Both the position numbers and the translations under genes were made by a program. This document shows, one piece after another, positions 9,923 to 20,804 of a DNA stretch of 64,000 nucleotides. How positions within the stretch are numbered: position 1 is the first letter of the stretch; the number at the start of each line of letters is the position of its first letter. The notes beneath the pieces were generated by a model. That model was not told the origin of the DNA. It saw only the letters and a program-made list of their open reading frames with translations, and ran no database searches. The stretch comes from Alcanivorax sp. S6407 (GTDB lineage Bacteria; Pseudomonadota; Gammaproteobacteria; Pseudomonadales; Alcanivoracaceae), in NCBI RefSeq assembly GCF_023016115.1, contig NZ_JALKBH010000001.1:620001-684000 (forward strand), read 5' to 3'.

Positions 9923-11493
9923 GTCTGCTCAGTGTTCGCGGGCTGACCATTCGTTTTGGTGATCAGACCGCCGTCGACAATATGGATCTGGATCTGGAGC
10001 CCGGCCGCATGCTGGCACTGGTGGGAGAATCCGGCTCGGGCAAGTCCCTGACCGCCCTCTCCTTTCTGGATCTGCTACCTGATGCCGCAAAGTGGTCTGC
10101 CGAAAGCATGAACCTGGGGGGCGAGAATCTTCTCAATCTCAACGACAAGCAGAAACGCAGCCTGCGCGGCGGTCGCATCGGGATGATTTTTCAGGAGCCG
10201 CTCACGGCTCTTAACCCACTGCACAATGTGGAAAAGCAGATTTCCGAAGGGCTGTTTCTCCATCAGGGCATGAGTCAGACACAGGCCCGGGAACGCTGCA
10301 AAGAGCTGCTCCGCCAGGTCGAGCTGCCTGACAGTATGGATATGCTGCAGCGCTATCCCCACCAACTCAGTGGCGGCCAGCGTCAGCGTGTCATGATCGC
10401 CATGGCCCTTGCCAACAACCCGCAGATCCTGATCGCTGATGAGCCCACCACCGCCCTGGACGTGACCGTGCAGGAGACCATCCTCAACCTGATCAAGCGA
10501 CTGCAGGACGAACTGGGCCTGTCGATCCTGTTGATCAGTCATGATCTGGGTGTGGTGGGCCGCTTTGCCGACGATATTCTGGTGATGCACCGGGGAAGAC
10601 AGGTGGAGAGCGGTCCCACCAAAGATGTTCTGGCCAATCCACGGGATCCTTATACCCGCCACCTGCTTGATTCAGAGCCGGCCGGGCAGATGCCAGCGCT
10701 GGCCACAGACAGCCCCATGCTGCTGGAAGCCAGTGATATCGAGGTGGGTTTCAAGACAAAGCGCACGCATTTGTTCAAACCCGCGCCAGTATTCCGGGCG
10801 GTAGACCGGATTAGTCTCGCCCTGAGAAAGGGAGAGACTCTCGGTATTGTTGGCGAGTCCGGCTCCGGCAAATCCACCCTGGCGCTGGCGATCCTGAGAC
10901 TGATTGGCAGCACCGGCAGCATCACCCTGGATGGCCACCCCCTGCACGGCCTCAGCCAGGGGCAGTTAAGGCCGTGGAGGCGGCGCATGCAGGTGGTATT
11001 CCAGGACCCCTTCGGCAGTCTCAACCCACGCATGACCATTGGCCAGATCATCGCCGAAGGGCTAGCCGTCCATGAGCCCACCCTGGCCAAGGCTCAACGG
11101 GAGCAGCGTGTGGCAGAACTGCTGCAGGAAGTGGATCTGCCAACCGAGACCCGCAACCGCTATCCGCACGAGTTCTCTGGCGGCCAACGCCAGAGGATTG
11201 CCATTGCCCGGGCGCTGATTCTCAAACCGGATCTCCTGATTCTTGACGAGCCTACTTCGGCACTGGATCGCAGTGTCCAGTATCAGATTCTTGAGCTACT
11301 GAAGAGCCTGCAGCAGCGTCATGGCCTGAGTTACCTGTTTATCAGCCATGATCTCAAGGTGATTCGGGCCATTTGCCACCGGGTCATGGTCATGAAGGAC
11401 GGCAAGGTGGTCGAACAGGGTGATGTTCAGACCATCTTTGACCACCCGGCCGAGGCCTATACCCGAAAACTGATTTCCGCAGCGCTGGCCTGA
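9919..11493 (+). CDS. yejF: ABC importer ATPase, duplicated nucleotide-binding domains (YejF)
   Basis: Energises the YejBE permease. The 524-residue chain holds two complete ABC domains in tandem. Domain 1 has Walker A GESGSGKS (residues 36-43), signature LSGGQRQRV and Walker B ILIADEPTTALD. Domain 2, from about residue 275, has Walker A GESGSGKST, signature FSGGQRQRI and LLILDEPTSALD, with switch histidines in SHDL. Both sites look catalytically intact. It is the last gene of the importer operon: about 145 bases with no gene separate it from fabI. Confidence 0.96.
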   Translation: MSLLSVRGLTIRFGDQTAVDNMDLDLEPGRMLALVGESGSGKSLTALSFLDLLPDAAKWSAESMNLGGENLLNLNDKQKRSLRGGRIGMIFQEPLTALNPLHNVEKQISEGLFLHQGMSQTQARERCKELLRQVELPDSMDMLQRYPHQLSGGQRQRVMIAMALANNPQILIADEPTTALDVTVQETILNLIKRLQDELGLSILLISHDLGVVGRFADDILVMHRGRQVESGPTKDVLANPRDPYTRHLLDSEPAGQMPALATDSPMLLEASDIEVGFKTKRTHLFKPAPVFRAVDRISLALRKGETLGIVGESGSGKSTLALAILRLIGSTGSITLDGHPLHGLSQGQLRPWRRRMQVVFQDPFGSLNPRMTIGQIIAEGLAVHEPTLAKAQREQRVAELLQEVDLPTETRNRYPHEFSGGQRQRIAIARALILKPDLLILDEPTSALDRSVQYQILELLKSLQQRHGLSYLFISHDLKVIRAICHRVMVMKDGKVVEQGDVQTIFDHPAEAYTRKLISAALA

Positions 11494-11638
11494 CCTGTCA
11501 GGCCGGTACGCAGGAAACACACCGTTGCATTTCAATGGGGCCCGGATCACGTCATGGACGGCGAAATTGCCTATACTTGGCCGCAAAAGGCCCTGACCCG
11601 CTCCACCAGGAAACCAACATACGATTTGAGGGACACTC

Positions 11639-12439
11639 ATGGGATTTCTTGCAGGTAAACGCTATCTGATCGTTGGTATCGCCAGCGACCGCTCCATCGC
11701 CACCGGTATTGCCGAAGCCATGCACCGCGAAGGTGCCGAGCTGGCCTTTACCTATCAGAACGACAAGCTGAAAAGCCGCGTGGAAAAGGCAGCCGAGCGT
11801 TACGGCAGCAGCGCCGAATTCTGCTTTCCCTGTGATGTAGCCAGCGATGACGAAATCAAGGCGGTATTTGCGGGCCTGAGCCAGAAGTGGGATGGCCTGG
11901 ACGGCATCATCCACGCCGTAGGCTTCGCGCCCGGCAATGAGCTGGACGGCAACTTTGTTGACGTCGCTACCCGCGAAGGCTTCAAGATCGCCCACGACAT
12001 CTCCAGCTACAGCTTCGTGGCCCTGGCCCAGGCTGGCTACGAAATGATGAAGGGCCGCGATGCAGCCCTGCTGACCCTGAGCTACCACGCTGCCCGTCAG
12101 TCCGTCCCCAACTACAATGTGATGGGCCTGGCCAAGGCCAGCCTGGAAGCCTCCGTACGTTACCTGGCTGCCAGCATGGGCCCTGAGGGCATTCGTGTTA
12201 ACGGCATCTCCGCCGGTCCGATCCGCACACTGGCGGCTTCAGGTATCAAGAAATTCCGCTCCATGCTCGACTACAATGCCGCCAAGGCCCCGCTGCGCCG
12301 CAACGTGACCATCGAGGAAGTGGGCAACACCGCTGCCTTCCTGTGCTCAGATCTGGCCTCCGGCATCACTGGCGAGATTACCTACGTGGATTGCGGTGCC
12401 AGCACCGTATCCATGCCGTTCGAGCTGGAAGCCGAGTAA
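11639..12439 (+). CDS. fabI: Enoyl-[acyl-carrier-protein] reductase (NADH), FabI type
   Basis: Reduces trans-2-enoyl-ACP to acyl-ACP, the last step of each fatty-acid elongation cycle. 266 residues, typical of FabI. The nucleotide-binding start [20 protein letters not shown] has the FabI-specific glycine pattern. The active-site pair is Y159 and K166 ([11 protein letters not shown]-x6-K), with Y149 as the additional tyrosine seen in Fab[16 protein letters not shown] forms the substrate-binding loop. A GAGGGA site lies upstream. A strong Rho-independent terminator follows, so the gene is probably monocistronic. It converges on ppiD across a repeat-rich spacer. Confidence 0.97.
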   Translation: MGFLAGKRYLIVGIASDRSIATGIAEAMHREGAELAFTYQNDKLKSRVEKAAERYGSSAEFCFPCDVASDDEIKAVFAGLSQKWDGLDGIIHAVGFAPGNELDGNFVDVATREGFKIAHDISSYSFVALAQAGYEMMKGRDAALLTLSYHAARQSVPNYNVMGLAKASLEASVRYLAASMGPEGIRVNGISAGPIRTLAASGIKKFRSMLDYNAAKAPLRRNVTIEEVGNTAAFLCSDLASGITGEITYVDCGASTVSMPFELEAE

Positions 12440-12482
12440 CACAACGGCCGGGACAGCGGACAAGCCGCTCTCCCTCTCGAAC

Positions 12483-12517
12483 AAAAAAGCCCGCCCGGGA
12501 AACCGGGCGGGCTTTTT
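12483..12517 (+). terminator. Rho-independent terminator of fabI
   Basis: A perfect GC-rich hairpin (GCCCGCCCGG, loop GAAA, CCGGGCGGGC) sits about 45 bases after the fabI stop and is followed by TTTTTGTT; an A tract precedes it, so it could work in both directions. Confidence 0.92.
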
Positions 12518-12520
12518 GTT

Positions 12521-12573
12521 GGCCGCTCTGCGGCCGCAACACGCAACACGCAGCACGGAGCACGCAACACGCG
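12521..12573 (+). repeat. Heptamer array, AACACGC family, with GGCCGC hairpin
   Basis: Right after the fabI terminator lies the palindrome GGCCGCTCTGCGGCC and then five tandem 7-base units in perfect register: aacacgc, aacacgc, agcacgg, agcacgc, aacacgc. The same hairpin-plus-heptamer unit recurs, in the same orientation relative to transcription, after the ppiD, tig and folD terminators. Confidence 0.9.
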
Positions 12574-12593
12574 GAAAAGCCAAACCGCGTAAA

Positions 12594-12617
12594 TTCGCGT
12601 GCAAGCATGCTCCCACA
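12594..12617 (-). repeat. REP-like half element
   Basis: TTCGCGTGCAAGCATGCTCC followed by CACA. The reverse complement begins TGTGGGAGCATGCTTGCA and matches one arm of the inverted pairs near 20.6 and 23.9 kb, resembling REP sequences of Pseudomonas. No paired arm was found nearby. Confidence 0.7.
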
Positions 12618-12644
12618 ACATTGCCAAACTGGTGCCTCTCTAGG

Positions 12645-12676
12645 TGCGTGATGCGTGCAGCAGCCGCGCAGAGCGG
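12645..12676 (-). repeat. Heptamer array, AACACGC family, inverted copy
   Basis: Units gcgtgat and gcgtgca followed by GCCGCGCAGAGCGGC. It is an inverted, shorter copy of the array at 12521-12573, so the two close a roughly 156-base inverted-ended block that contains a REP half element. Confidence 0.75.
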
Positions 12677-12905
12677 CAAAAAAGATTCATCGCGGGTTTC
12701 CAGGAATCTGCTGCTCCAGCCTTTACTCTGCCCTGGGTCAGATTGATGCCATGATGGCGGCTTGAGGAACGAAGGGGTTTTGATCCTGGGTTTTGTTCGC
12801 CCCTCCAGTGTGGCTGCTAAAACAAGAACAGCAAGAACAGCAGCACTCAGCAATTGGCGCTCAGTAAACTCTGTGACCTATGTGGTAAATCCGCTTTTGA
12901 TCTTT

Positions 12906-12948
12906 GCGTGTTGCGTGATGCATGAAGCGTGTTGCGGCCGCAGAGCGG
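12906..12948 (-). repeat. Heptamer array, AACACGC family, beyond ppiD terminator
   Basis: Read leftward: CCGCTCTGCGGCCGC, then aacacgc, ttcatgc, atcacgc, aacacgc. It sits directly past the T tract of the ppiD terminator, mirroring the arrangement at fabI. Confidence 0.88.
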
Positions 12949-12950
12949 AC

Positions 12951-12983
12951 CAAAAAAAGCCCACCTTCCGGTGGGCTTTTTAT
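12951..12983 (-). terminator. Rho-independent terminator of ppiD
   Basis: On the minus strand AAAGCCCACC, loop GGAA, GGTGGGCTTT followed by a T tract, about 25 bases after the ppiD stop. A and T tracts on both sides allow bidirectional use. Confidence 0.9.
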
Positions 12984-13007
12984 CAACCTTCCCGACTGAG
13001 GGCAGGC

Positions 13008-14942
13008 TTACTGGCTGTCATCCGCGTTCGGGCTGAGTCGCCCCGGGAACAGTTCAACACTGCCCTCTTCCCGGAGCAAGGCAACTACCTGACGGAAGTT
13101 ACGCTGACCTTCCACATTGCTCAGCTCACCCAGGGCAGCCGCTTGCTGCTGGGGATTGAGCGGCTGGGCATTGCCGTCTTCCACGCGGGTCAGCTGGTAA
13201 GCCACCAGAGAACCGTTACCGGTACGGATCAGGGCCACTGACGAAGTGGCATCCTCTGCTGGACGCGGCAGCGCGAAGGCGCCGTTGACCACTTCCATGG
13301 AGGGCTCGGCACCACCGCGCTGGAGGCCTTCCTGTTCTTCCACCTGTGTGTCAAACAGACCGGCAATGGTTTCCAGATCGGCACCTTCGGCGACCTTCGC
13401 TTCAGCTTCAGCGAACAGGGTCTGCACCTTGTCAGCAGCCATATCACCCTTGATGCGCTCACGAATGGCAAAGCTGACTTCTTCCAGCGGCAAGGCTTCC
13501 GCAGGCTTCTCATCGGCAATGCGAACGGCAAGATAGCGCCCCTGATTCACTTCGATCAGCTCACTGTTGTGACCCTCACGACGCACTTCCTGAGTGCTCA
13601 AGGCCTGTTGCACCTGGGGGGACGCCAGTGCAGCCGGCAGCGCGGACAGCGGCACCCAGTCGGTGGTTTGCACCTGGCTGTTCACCTGCTCGGCCGGGCT
13701 TTGCAGATCACCATGCTCGTACAGCAGTTCTTCCAGGGTCGCCACGTCATCCGCCAACAAGGCTTCAGCACGGGCCTGCAGCAGATCATTGCGGATCTGG
13801 CCTGCCAGATCTTCCAGTGCCGGCATCTCACGCTGCTCAGCCACATCGGTCACCTTTATCAGGTGCACACCGGCATCACTGACCACCGGTGCAGAAACCA
13901 CATCCGGTTGCAGCTCTGCGATAGCCGCTTCCATTTCCTCCGGCAGGGCGCCCTTGGAAACCACGCCCAGATCACCGCCGTCATTGGCAGAGCCGGGGTC
14001 ATCGGAATACTTGGCAGCCGCGTCAGCAAAGCTCATGCCGCCGGCGATGGCGTCGGCAGCTTCACCAGCGCGGGCCTTGGCCGCGTCCAGATCACGTTCG
14101 CCGCCCACTTCAATCAGAATATGAGAGACATGGCGGGCAGTATTCGCCGCTGAGTCTTCCATGATCGCCTTACGCACCTCGTACTCGGCAGCAACGTCTT
14201 CATCGCTCACCGTCACCTTGTCGGCATAGTCCTCGGTGGACAGTTCTACGTAGGCAATACGGAATTCTTCAGGACGCATGAATTCGTCCTGATTGTCGGT
14301 GTAGTAGCTCTGTATTTCTTCATCGCTTACCGTAAAGGTCTGACGCAGGGCATTCAGATCCAGTTGTGCGTAGCGGATATCACGTACCTGCTCACCCAGC
14401 CGACGCTGTTCATTCAGCTCCACGGGCAAGGCAAAGTCCGTTGCCATGAAACCGGAGCGAAACTGTTCCTTGACCATGTCCTGACGCAGGCCACGAATAT
14501 AGCCCTGCGGAGTCATGCCGCGAGCACGCAGCTCCCGCTCAAAACGCTCATTGGAAAACTTGCCATCCTGCTGGAACAGCTCGATGTTTCGTACATCCTG
14601 GGCAACCTGCACTTCGCTGAAAACCATGCCGGCATTTTCAGCAGCACTCAGAATGAGCTGTTCGTTGACCAGGCCATCGAGCACCATTTCCGGGCGCACG
14701 AAAGAATCCAGCATGGCCGGGTTCATGTTCGGGCTTTGTTGACGCAGCATGTCGCGGACACGCTCTACGCGCTGATTGACTGCTCTGCGAGTAATGGAAT
14801 TACCTTCCACCTCGGCAACCACATCACCGCTACCGCCGCCGACGAAATAGCCGTAGAAGCCGGAAATCACAAAGGGAAGGATAATCGCGGCAAGCAGGAC
14901 CTTGCCCACGGGACCGCGGACAAACCGTCTGAACTCCTGCAT
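13008..14942 (-). CDS. ppiD: Periplasmic folding chaperone / peptidyl-prolyl isomerase PpiD
   Basis: Inner-membrane-anchored chaperone that meets proteins leaving the Sec translocon. Residues 1-35 form a signal anchor (VGKVLLAAIILPFVISGFYG) that is not followed by a cleavage site. A SurA-like N-terminal chaperone domain follows (to about 250), then a parvulin domain at about 262-362 (ARHVSHILI ... GGDLGVVSKGALP ... VSDAGVHLIKV) and a C-terminal SurA-like region. 644 residues, near the usual 620. It is the last gene of the leftward tig-clp-lon-hupB-ppiD folding cluster but is separated from hupB by tRNA-Asp and its terminator. Confidence 0.95.
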   Translation of the reverse strand: MQEFRRFVRGPVGKVLLAAIILPFVISGFYGYFVGGGSGDVVAEVEGNSITRRAVNQRVERVRDMLRQQSPNMNPAMLDSFVRPEMVLDGLVNEQLILSAAENAGMVFSEVQVAQDVRNIELFQQDGKFSNERFERELRARGMTPQGYIRGLRQDMVKEQFRSGFMATDFALPVELNEQRRLGEQVRDIRYAQLDLNALRQTFTVSDEEIQSYYTDNQDEFMRPEEFRIAYVELSTEDYADKVTVSDEDVAAEYEVRKAIMEDSAANTARHVSHILIEVGGERDLDAAKARAGEAADAIAGGMSFADAAAKYSDDPGSANDGGDLGVVSKGALPEEMEAAIAELQPDVVSAPVVSDAGVHLIKVTDVAEQREMPALEDLAGQIRNDLLQARAEALLADDVATLEELLYEHGDLQSPAEQVNSQVQTTDWVPLSALPAALASPQVQQALSTQEVRREGHNSELIEVNQGRYLAVRIADEKPAEALPLEEVSFAIRERIKGDMAADKVQTLFAEAEAKVAEGADLETIAGLFDTQVEEQEGLQRGGAEPSMEVVNGAFALPRPAEDATSSVALIRTGNGSLVAYQLTRVEDGNAQPLNPQQQAAALGELSNVEGQRNFRQVVALLREEGSVELFPGRLSPNADDSQ

Positions 14943-15020
14943 GAAATTACTCCGTAGGGATACTCTGTTGAATCTGTATTTTTATTGAGAACACCCGGTT
15001 AGGGATAGTTCCCTTTAAAC

Positions 15021-15053
15021 GGAAAAAAGCGCATCCGCGAACGGCTGCGCTTT
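15021..15053 (-). terminator. Rho-independent terminator after tRNA-Asp
   Basis: On the minus strand AAGCGCAGCCG, loop TTCG, CGGATGCGCTT then a T tract. It lies 8 bases beyond the CCA end of tRNA-Asp and would end a hupB-tRNA-Asp transcript. Confidence 0.88.
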
Positions 15054-15060
15054 CTCAAAC

Positions 15061-15137
15061 TGGCGGAGCGGACGGGACTCGAACCCGCGACCCCCGGCGT
15101 GACAGGCCGGTATTCTAACCAGCTGAACTACCGCTCC
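15061..15137 (-). tRNA. tRNA-Asp (anticodon GTC)
   Basis: 77 nt with encoded CCA. Read on the minus strand it starts GGAGCGGTAGTTCAGC, has anticodon loop CTGTCAC, T arm with GGGTTCGAGTCCC and acceptor end CGCTCCG-CCA. Nearly identical to E. coli tRNA-Asp. It begins only 10 bases after the hupB stop, with no room for its own promoter, so it is probably excised from a hupB-tRNA transcript. Confidence 0.97.
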
Positions 15138-15147
15138 TGCAAACAGT

Positions 15148-15420
15148 TTAGTTTACCGCGTCTTTCAGTGCCTTGCCGGCCTTGAAGCCCGGTACCTTGG
15201 CAGCCTTGATCTGGATGGTCTGACCAGTCTGCGGGTTACGGCCTTCGCGAGCAGCACGCTCTTTCACTGCGAAAGTACCGAAGCCTACCAGAGACACGCT
15301 GTCGCCATTCTTCAGGGCGCCAGTTACCGCTTCCAAAGTAGCGTCCAAAGCGCGACCTGCGTCTGCTTTGGAAATGTCCGCGCTAGCGGCAATCGCATCA
15401 ATCAGCTCTGACTTATTCAC
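15148..15420 (-). CDS. hupB: Nucleoid protein HU-beta
   Basis: Small basic DNA-bending protein that compacts the nucleoid and assists replication and recombination. 90 residues, the exact family size. Family signatures are [27 protein letters not shown] and the DNA-intercalating arm with the conserved proline in RNPQTG. The start has an AAGGGG site. A clear sigma-70 promoter lies about 70-100 bases upstream. hupB following lon is the standard order in gammaproteobacteria. Confidence 0.98.
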   Translation of the reverse strand: MNKSELIDAIAASADISKADAGRALDATLEAVTGALKNGDSVSLVGFGTFAVKERAAREGRNPQTGQTIQIKAAKVPGFKAGKALKDAVN

Positions 15421-15489
15421 AAAATTCCCCTTTCTCTTTTTTCCCGGTTTTATGGTCGAGGCGGATGCACTCTCCTAAGCGAAGCCGAC

Positions 15490-15518
15490 TTTATACCAAT
15501 GGGTATAGGGGGCGTCAA
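15490..15518 (-). promoter_or_regulatory. Sigma-70 promoter of hupB
   Basis: On the minus strand TTGACG, a 17-base spacer, then TATAAA. The spacer and -10 contain the perfect inverted repeat TATACC-N4-GGTATA (15492-15507), a possible operator. Confidence 0.75.
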
Positions 15519-15569
15519 GGAAGGAAAAATGCAATCTCACCCAAGTTTTAAAAAGTTGAAAAACCAAAC

Positions 15570-15602
15570 AGATCAATACGTTAAATTACTTTAAATTGAT
15601 CT
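15570..15602 (-). terminator. Possible weak terminator after lon
   Basis: Inverted repeat AGATCAAT...ATTGATCT just after the lon stop, in AT-rich DNA, followed on the minus strand by GTTTGGTTTTT. Stem is only 8 A/T-rich pairs, so it may be inefficient. Confidence 0.35.
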
Positions 15603-15603
15603 A

Positions 15604-18000
<2,397 letters not shown>

Positions 18001-18030
18001 GGATTGCCTCTATTAACCAGGGGTGGCGCC

Positions 18031-19311
18031 TCAGTCCGGCGCCACTTTGGAAGACTGCTCGCTGTTTTCATAAATCAACAGCGGATCGGATTCGCCCTTG
18101 ATGGTCGGGCTGTCGATAACGACTTTGGCAACACCGTCCATGGAAGGCACCTGGTACATGGTGTCCAGCAGCACACTTTCCAGAATGGAACGCAGGCCAC
18201 GGGCACCGGTCTTGCGCTCCATGGCCTTATTGGCCACGGCGCGGAGGGCATCCTCGCGGAAGTCCAGCTCAACCCCTTCCATCTCGAAAAGACGACCGTA
18301 TTGCTTGGTCAGGGCATTGCGGGGCTCGGTGAGAATCTGAACCAGCGCGTCTTCGCTCAACTCTTCCAGGGTCGCGATCACCGGCAGACGACCAATGAAC
18401 TCGGGAATCAGGCCGTACTTGACCAAGTCTTCCGGTTCCACATCCACCAGCAGCTCACCCAGGTTGCGGGTATCGTCCTTGCTCTTCACTTCTGCAGAGA
18501 AGCCGATGCCGCCTTTCTCAGAACGCTCGCGAATCACTTTGTCCAGGCCGGCGAAAGCACCGCCACAGATAAACAGCATGTTGGAAGTATCCACCTGCAG
18601 GAACTCCTGCTGGGGATGCTTGCGGCCACCCTGGGGAGGCACGGAAGCCACGGTACCTTCGATCAGTTTCAGCAATGCCTGCTGCACGCCTTCCCCACTC
18701 ACATCACGGGTGATGGACGGGTTGTCGGACTTGCGGGAGATCTTGTCAATCTCGTCAATGTAGACGATACCGCGCTGGGCCTTGTCCACATCGTAGTCAC
18801 ATTTCTGCAGCAGCTTCTGGATAATGTTCTCGACGTCCTCACCCACATAACCAGCTTCAGTCAGGGTGGTAGCGTCAGCAATGGTGAACGGTACATTGAG
18901 CAGGCGGGCCAGGGTCTCTGCCAGCAGGGTCTTGCCGCTACCGGTGGGCCCAATAAGCAAAATGTTGCTCTTTCCGAGTTCTACCTCATCACGGCCCTTG
19001 CCGCTGCTGCGCAAACGCTTGTAGTGGTTGTACACCGCAACCGCCAGTACTTTCTTGGCGCGTTCCTGGCCAATCACGTACTCATCAAGGGTTTCCTTGA
19101 TTTCGTCAGGCTTGGGCAAACGCTCACCGCCGGTATCGGCAGTATCTTCCTGCACTTCTTCGCGGATGATGTCGTTACACAGATCCACGCACTCATCGCA
19201 GATAAAGACCGAGGGCCCCGCAATCAGCTTGCGAACCTCATGCTGGCTTTTACCGCAAAATGAGCAGTACAGCAGCTTGCCGTCGTCGCTCTTGCCAGTG
19301 GAATCGGTCAT
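18031..19311 (-). CDS. clpX: ClpXP protease ATP-binding unfoldase ClpX
   Basis: AAA+ unfoldase that feeds tagged substrates to ClpP. 426 residues, standard. The N-terminal zinc-binding domain has four cysteines (C16, C19, C38, C41: YCSFCGK ... [10 protein letters not shown]). Walker A is GPTGSGKT, Walker [11 protein letters not shown], and the ClpP-binding IGF-type loop is present as KGGIGFSAE. The ATG is preceded by AGAGG. A heat-shock-like promoter sequence lies about 50-75 bases upstream, in the 140-base gap after clpP. Confidence 0.98.
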   Translation of the reverse strand: MTDSTGKSDDGKLLYCSFCGKSQHEVRKLIAGPSVFICDECVDLCNDIIREEVQEDTADTGGERLPKPDEIKETLDEYVIGQERAKKVLAVAVYNHYKRLRSSGKGRDEVELGKSNILLIGPTGSGKTLLAETLARLLNVPFTIADATTLTEAGYVGEDVENIIQKLLQKCDYDVDKAQRGIVYIDEIDKISRKSDNPSITRDVSGEGVQQALLKLIEGTVASVPPQGGRKHPQQEFLQVDTSNMLFICGGAFAGLDKVIRERSEKGGIGFSAEVKSKDDTRNLGELLVDVEPEDLVKYGLIPEFIGRLPVIATLEELSEDALVQILTEPRNALTKQYGRLFEMEGVELDFREDALRAVANKAMERKTGARGLRSILESVLLDTMYQVPSMDGVAKVVIDSPTIKGESDPLLIYENSEQSSKVAPD

Positions 19312-19358
19312 CGAATTGCCTCTAAACCTGTGTATGGGATATCGGGTTCTCTTTGAAG

Positions 19359-19385
19359 ATGCAGGGAGACCGGGGGTTTTTCAAG
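19359..19385 (-). promoter_or_regulatory. Candidate heat-shock (sigma-32-like) promoter of clpX-lon
   Basis: Minus strand CTTGAA, 13-base spacer, CCCTGCAT, compared with the consensus CTTGAA-N13-15-CCCCATNT. Position ahead of clpX-lon fits known heat-shock control of these genes. Single-site match, not proven. Confidence 0.4.
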
Positions 19386-19451
19386 TCCGCCGGGCCTCTC
19401 CGCCCCTCCGTTAGGACACTTTTTATACGAAATGATACGAAAGAATCTGTA

Positions 19452-20108
<657 letters not shown>

Positions 20109-20291
20109 GCAGCGCTTTCCTTCTCGTCGATCGTCCGCGGACGCTCTTCTATGTATAGGTGCGTAAGTGCGTGGTTTCACACCGCCGCTTCGGCCCTCTC
20201 CTGATGCTGCTATGGGGCCCTGGCAGGCGCAAAACAAGGCGTTCAGGAAAATTAACTCTTCCAGCATCTTATGACGGCACCACAGGGGCGT

Positions 20292-20321
20292 CTATAAAAG
20301 TGGCCACAGGAGGGGTTCAAG
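20292..20321 (-). promoter_or_regulatory. Candidate heat-shock-like promoter upstream of clpP
   Basis: Minus strand CTTGAA, 12-base spacer, CCACTTTTATAG, nearly 200 bases before the clpP ATG. The -10 half matches sigma-32 only partly, and TTTATAG could also serve sigma-70. Confidence 0.3.
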
Positions 20322-20444
20322 TGCGCAATTCTTGGCCAAATTGTGCATTTATAGGTCAATTCAGGCAGAAAACCATGCAAAAACGGCGTCTGAAGAGTGA
20401 AAAAGTGGCTCAATGGGGGGCTAAACCGGGCTGATATGAGTGGC

Positions 20445-20518
20445 GAGTTACGAGTTTCGAGTTTCGAAAGGCAAAAAAACGGCAGCCTCGGGCTTCGCTT
20501 CGCGCTCGTAGCTCGAAG
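20445..20518. repeat. Inverted pair of GAGTTTC heptamer arrays
   Basis: Left arm: gagttac, gagtttc, gagtttc (20445-20465). Right arm in inverse orientation: cgcgctc, gtagctc, then gaag (20501-20518). About 35 bases between them include an A7 run. Confidence 0.75.
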
Positions 20519-20609
20519 CCAATTTCCGCATGCCCGGGCAAAACGCGCAGCCCGGGTTAACGATAAAAAATAGACCGGTCCGGTTTGACCGCAGGCAACC
20601 TGATCCTGG

Positions 20610-20674
20610 TGTGGGAGTTTGCCTGCAAACGATTCACCCTCGGCAGGGAAAGGCTCGCCTGCAGGCAGGCTCAT
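20610..20674. repeat. REP-like inverted pair
   Basis: Left arm TGTGGGAGTTTGCCTGCAAA and right arm ending CCTGCAGGCAGGCTCATA are imperfect inverted copies of the same TGTGGGAG-type element found at 23.9 kb. Each arm contains its own small palindrome. Confidence 0.75.
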
Positions 20675-20707
20675 AAGGTAGAGGGAAACGATGCCTTTGT
20701 TGTTTTG

Positions 20708-20757
20708 CGTGGCGCGTGGCGCGTGATGCGTGAAGCGTGTTGCAGCCGCAGAGCGGC
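20708..20757 (-). repeat. Heptamer array, AACACGC family, beyond tig terminator
   Basis: Read leftward: GGCCGCTCTGCGGCTGC, then aacacgc, ttcacgc, atcacgc, gccacgc, gccacgc. It directly follows the T tract of the tig terminator. Confidence 0.88.
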
Positions 20758-20758
20758 C

Positions 20759-20787
20759 AAAAAAAGGGGCCCGAAGGCCCCTTTTTT
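20759..20787 (-). terminator. Rho-independent terminator of tig
   Basis: Minus strand AGGGGCC, loop TTCG, GGCCCCT followed by T7, shortly after the tig stop; the A tract on the other side allows bidirectional action. Confidence 0.9.
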
Positions 20788-20804
20788 AGCGCAGAGCGCC
20801 GGGA

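Larger units (their letters stand above)
12440..13007. other. Non-coding spacer between convergent fabI and ppiD
   Basis: 568 bases without a credible gene. It holds the fabI terminator, three AACACGC-family heptamer arrays, a REP-like half element, and the ppiD terminator. The central part (about 12680-12900) has no recognisable feature apart from a 9-base unit, caagaacag, repeated twice. Translations of the area show only repeat-derived patterns. Confidence 0.8.
20109..20804. other. Non-coding spacer upstream of clpP / downstream of tig
   Basis: About 700 bases with no credible gene. Contents in order: the clpP leader with a possible heat-shock promoter, an inverted GAGTTTC heptamer element, a REP-like inverted pair, an AACACGC-family array, and the tig terminator. 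The open frames here translate mainly to repeat-derived peptide. Confidence 0.75.

Noticed and set aside
12521-12948. CRISPR array
   Set aside because: Units are 7 bases and contiguous, without spacers or cas genes; they are short tandem repeats.
20109-20267. Extended N-terminus of clpP
   Set aside because: Extra 53 residues show no ClpP similarity; AAGGAA supports the internal ATG.
20252-20674. 140-codon frame upstream of clpP
   Set aside because: Much of it translates the GAGTTTC heptamers and the REP-like element, and it has no ribosome site or domain.
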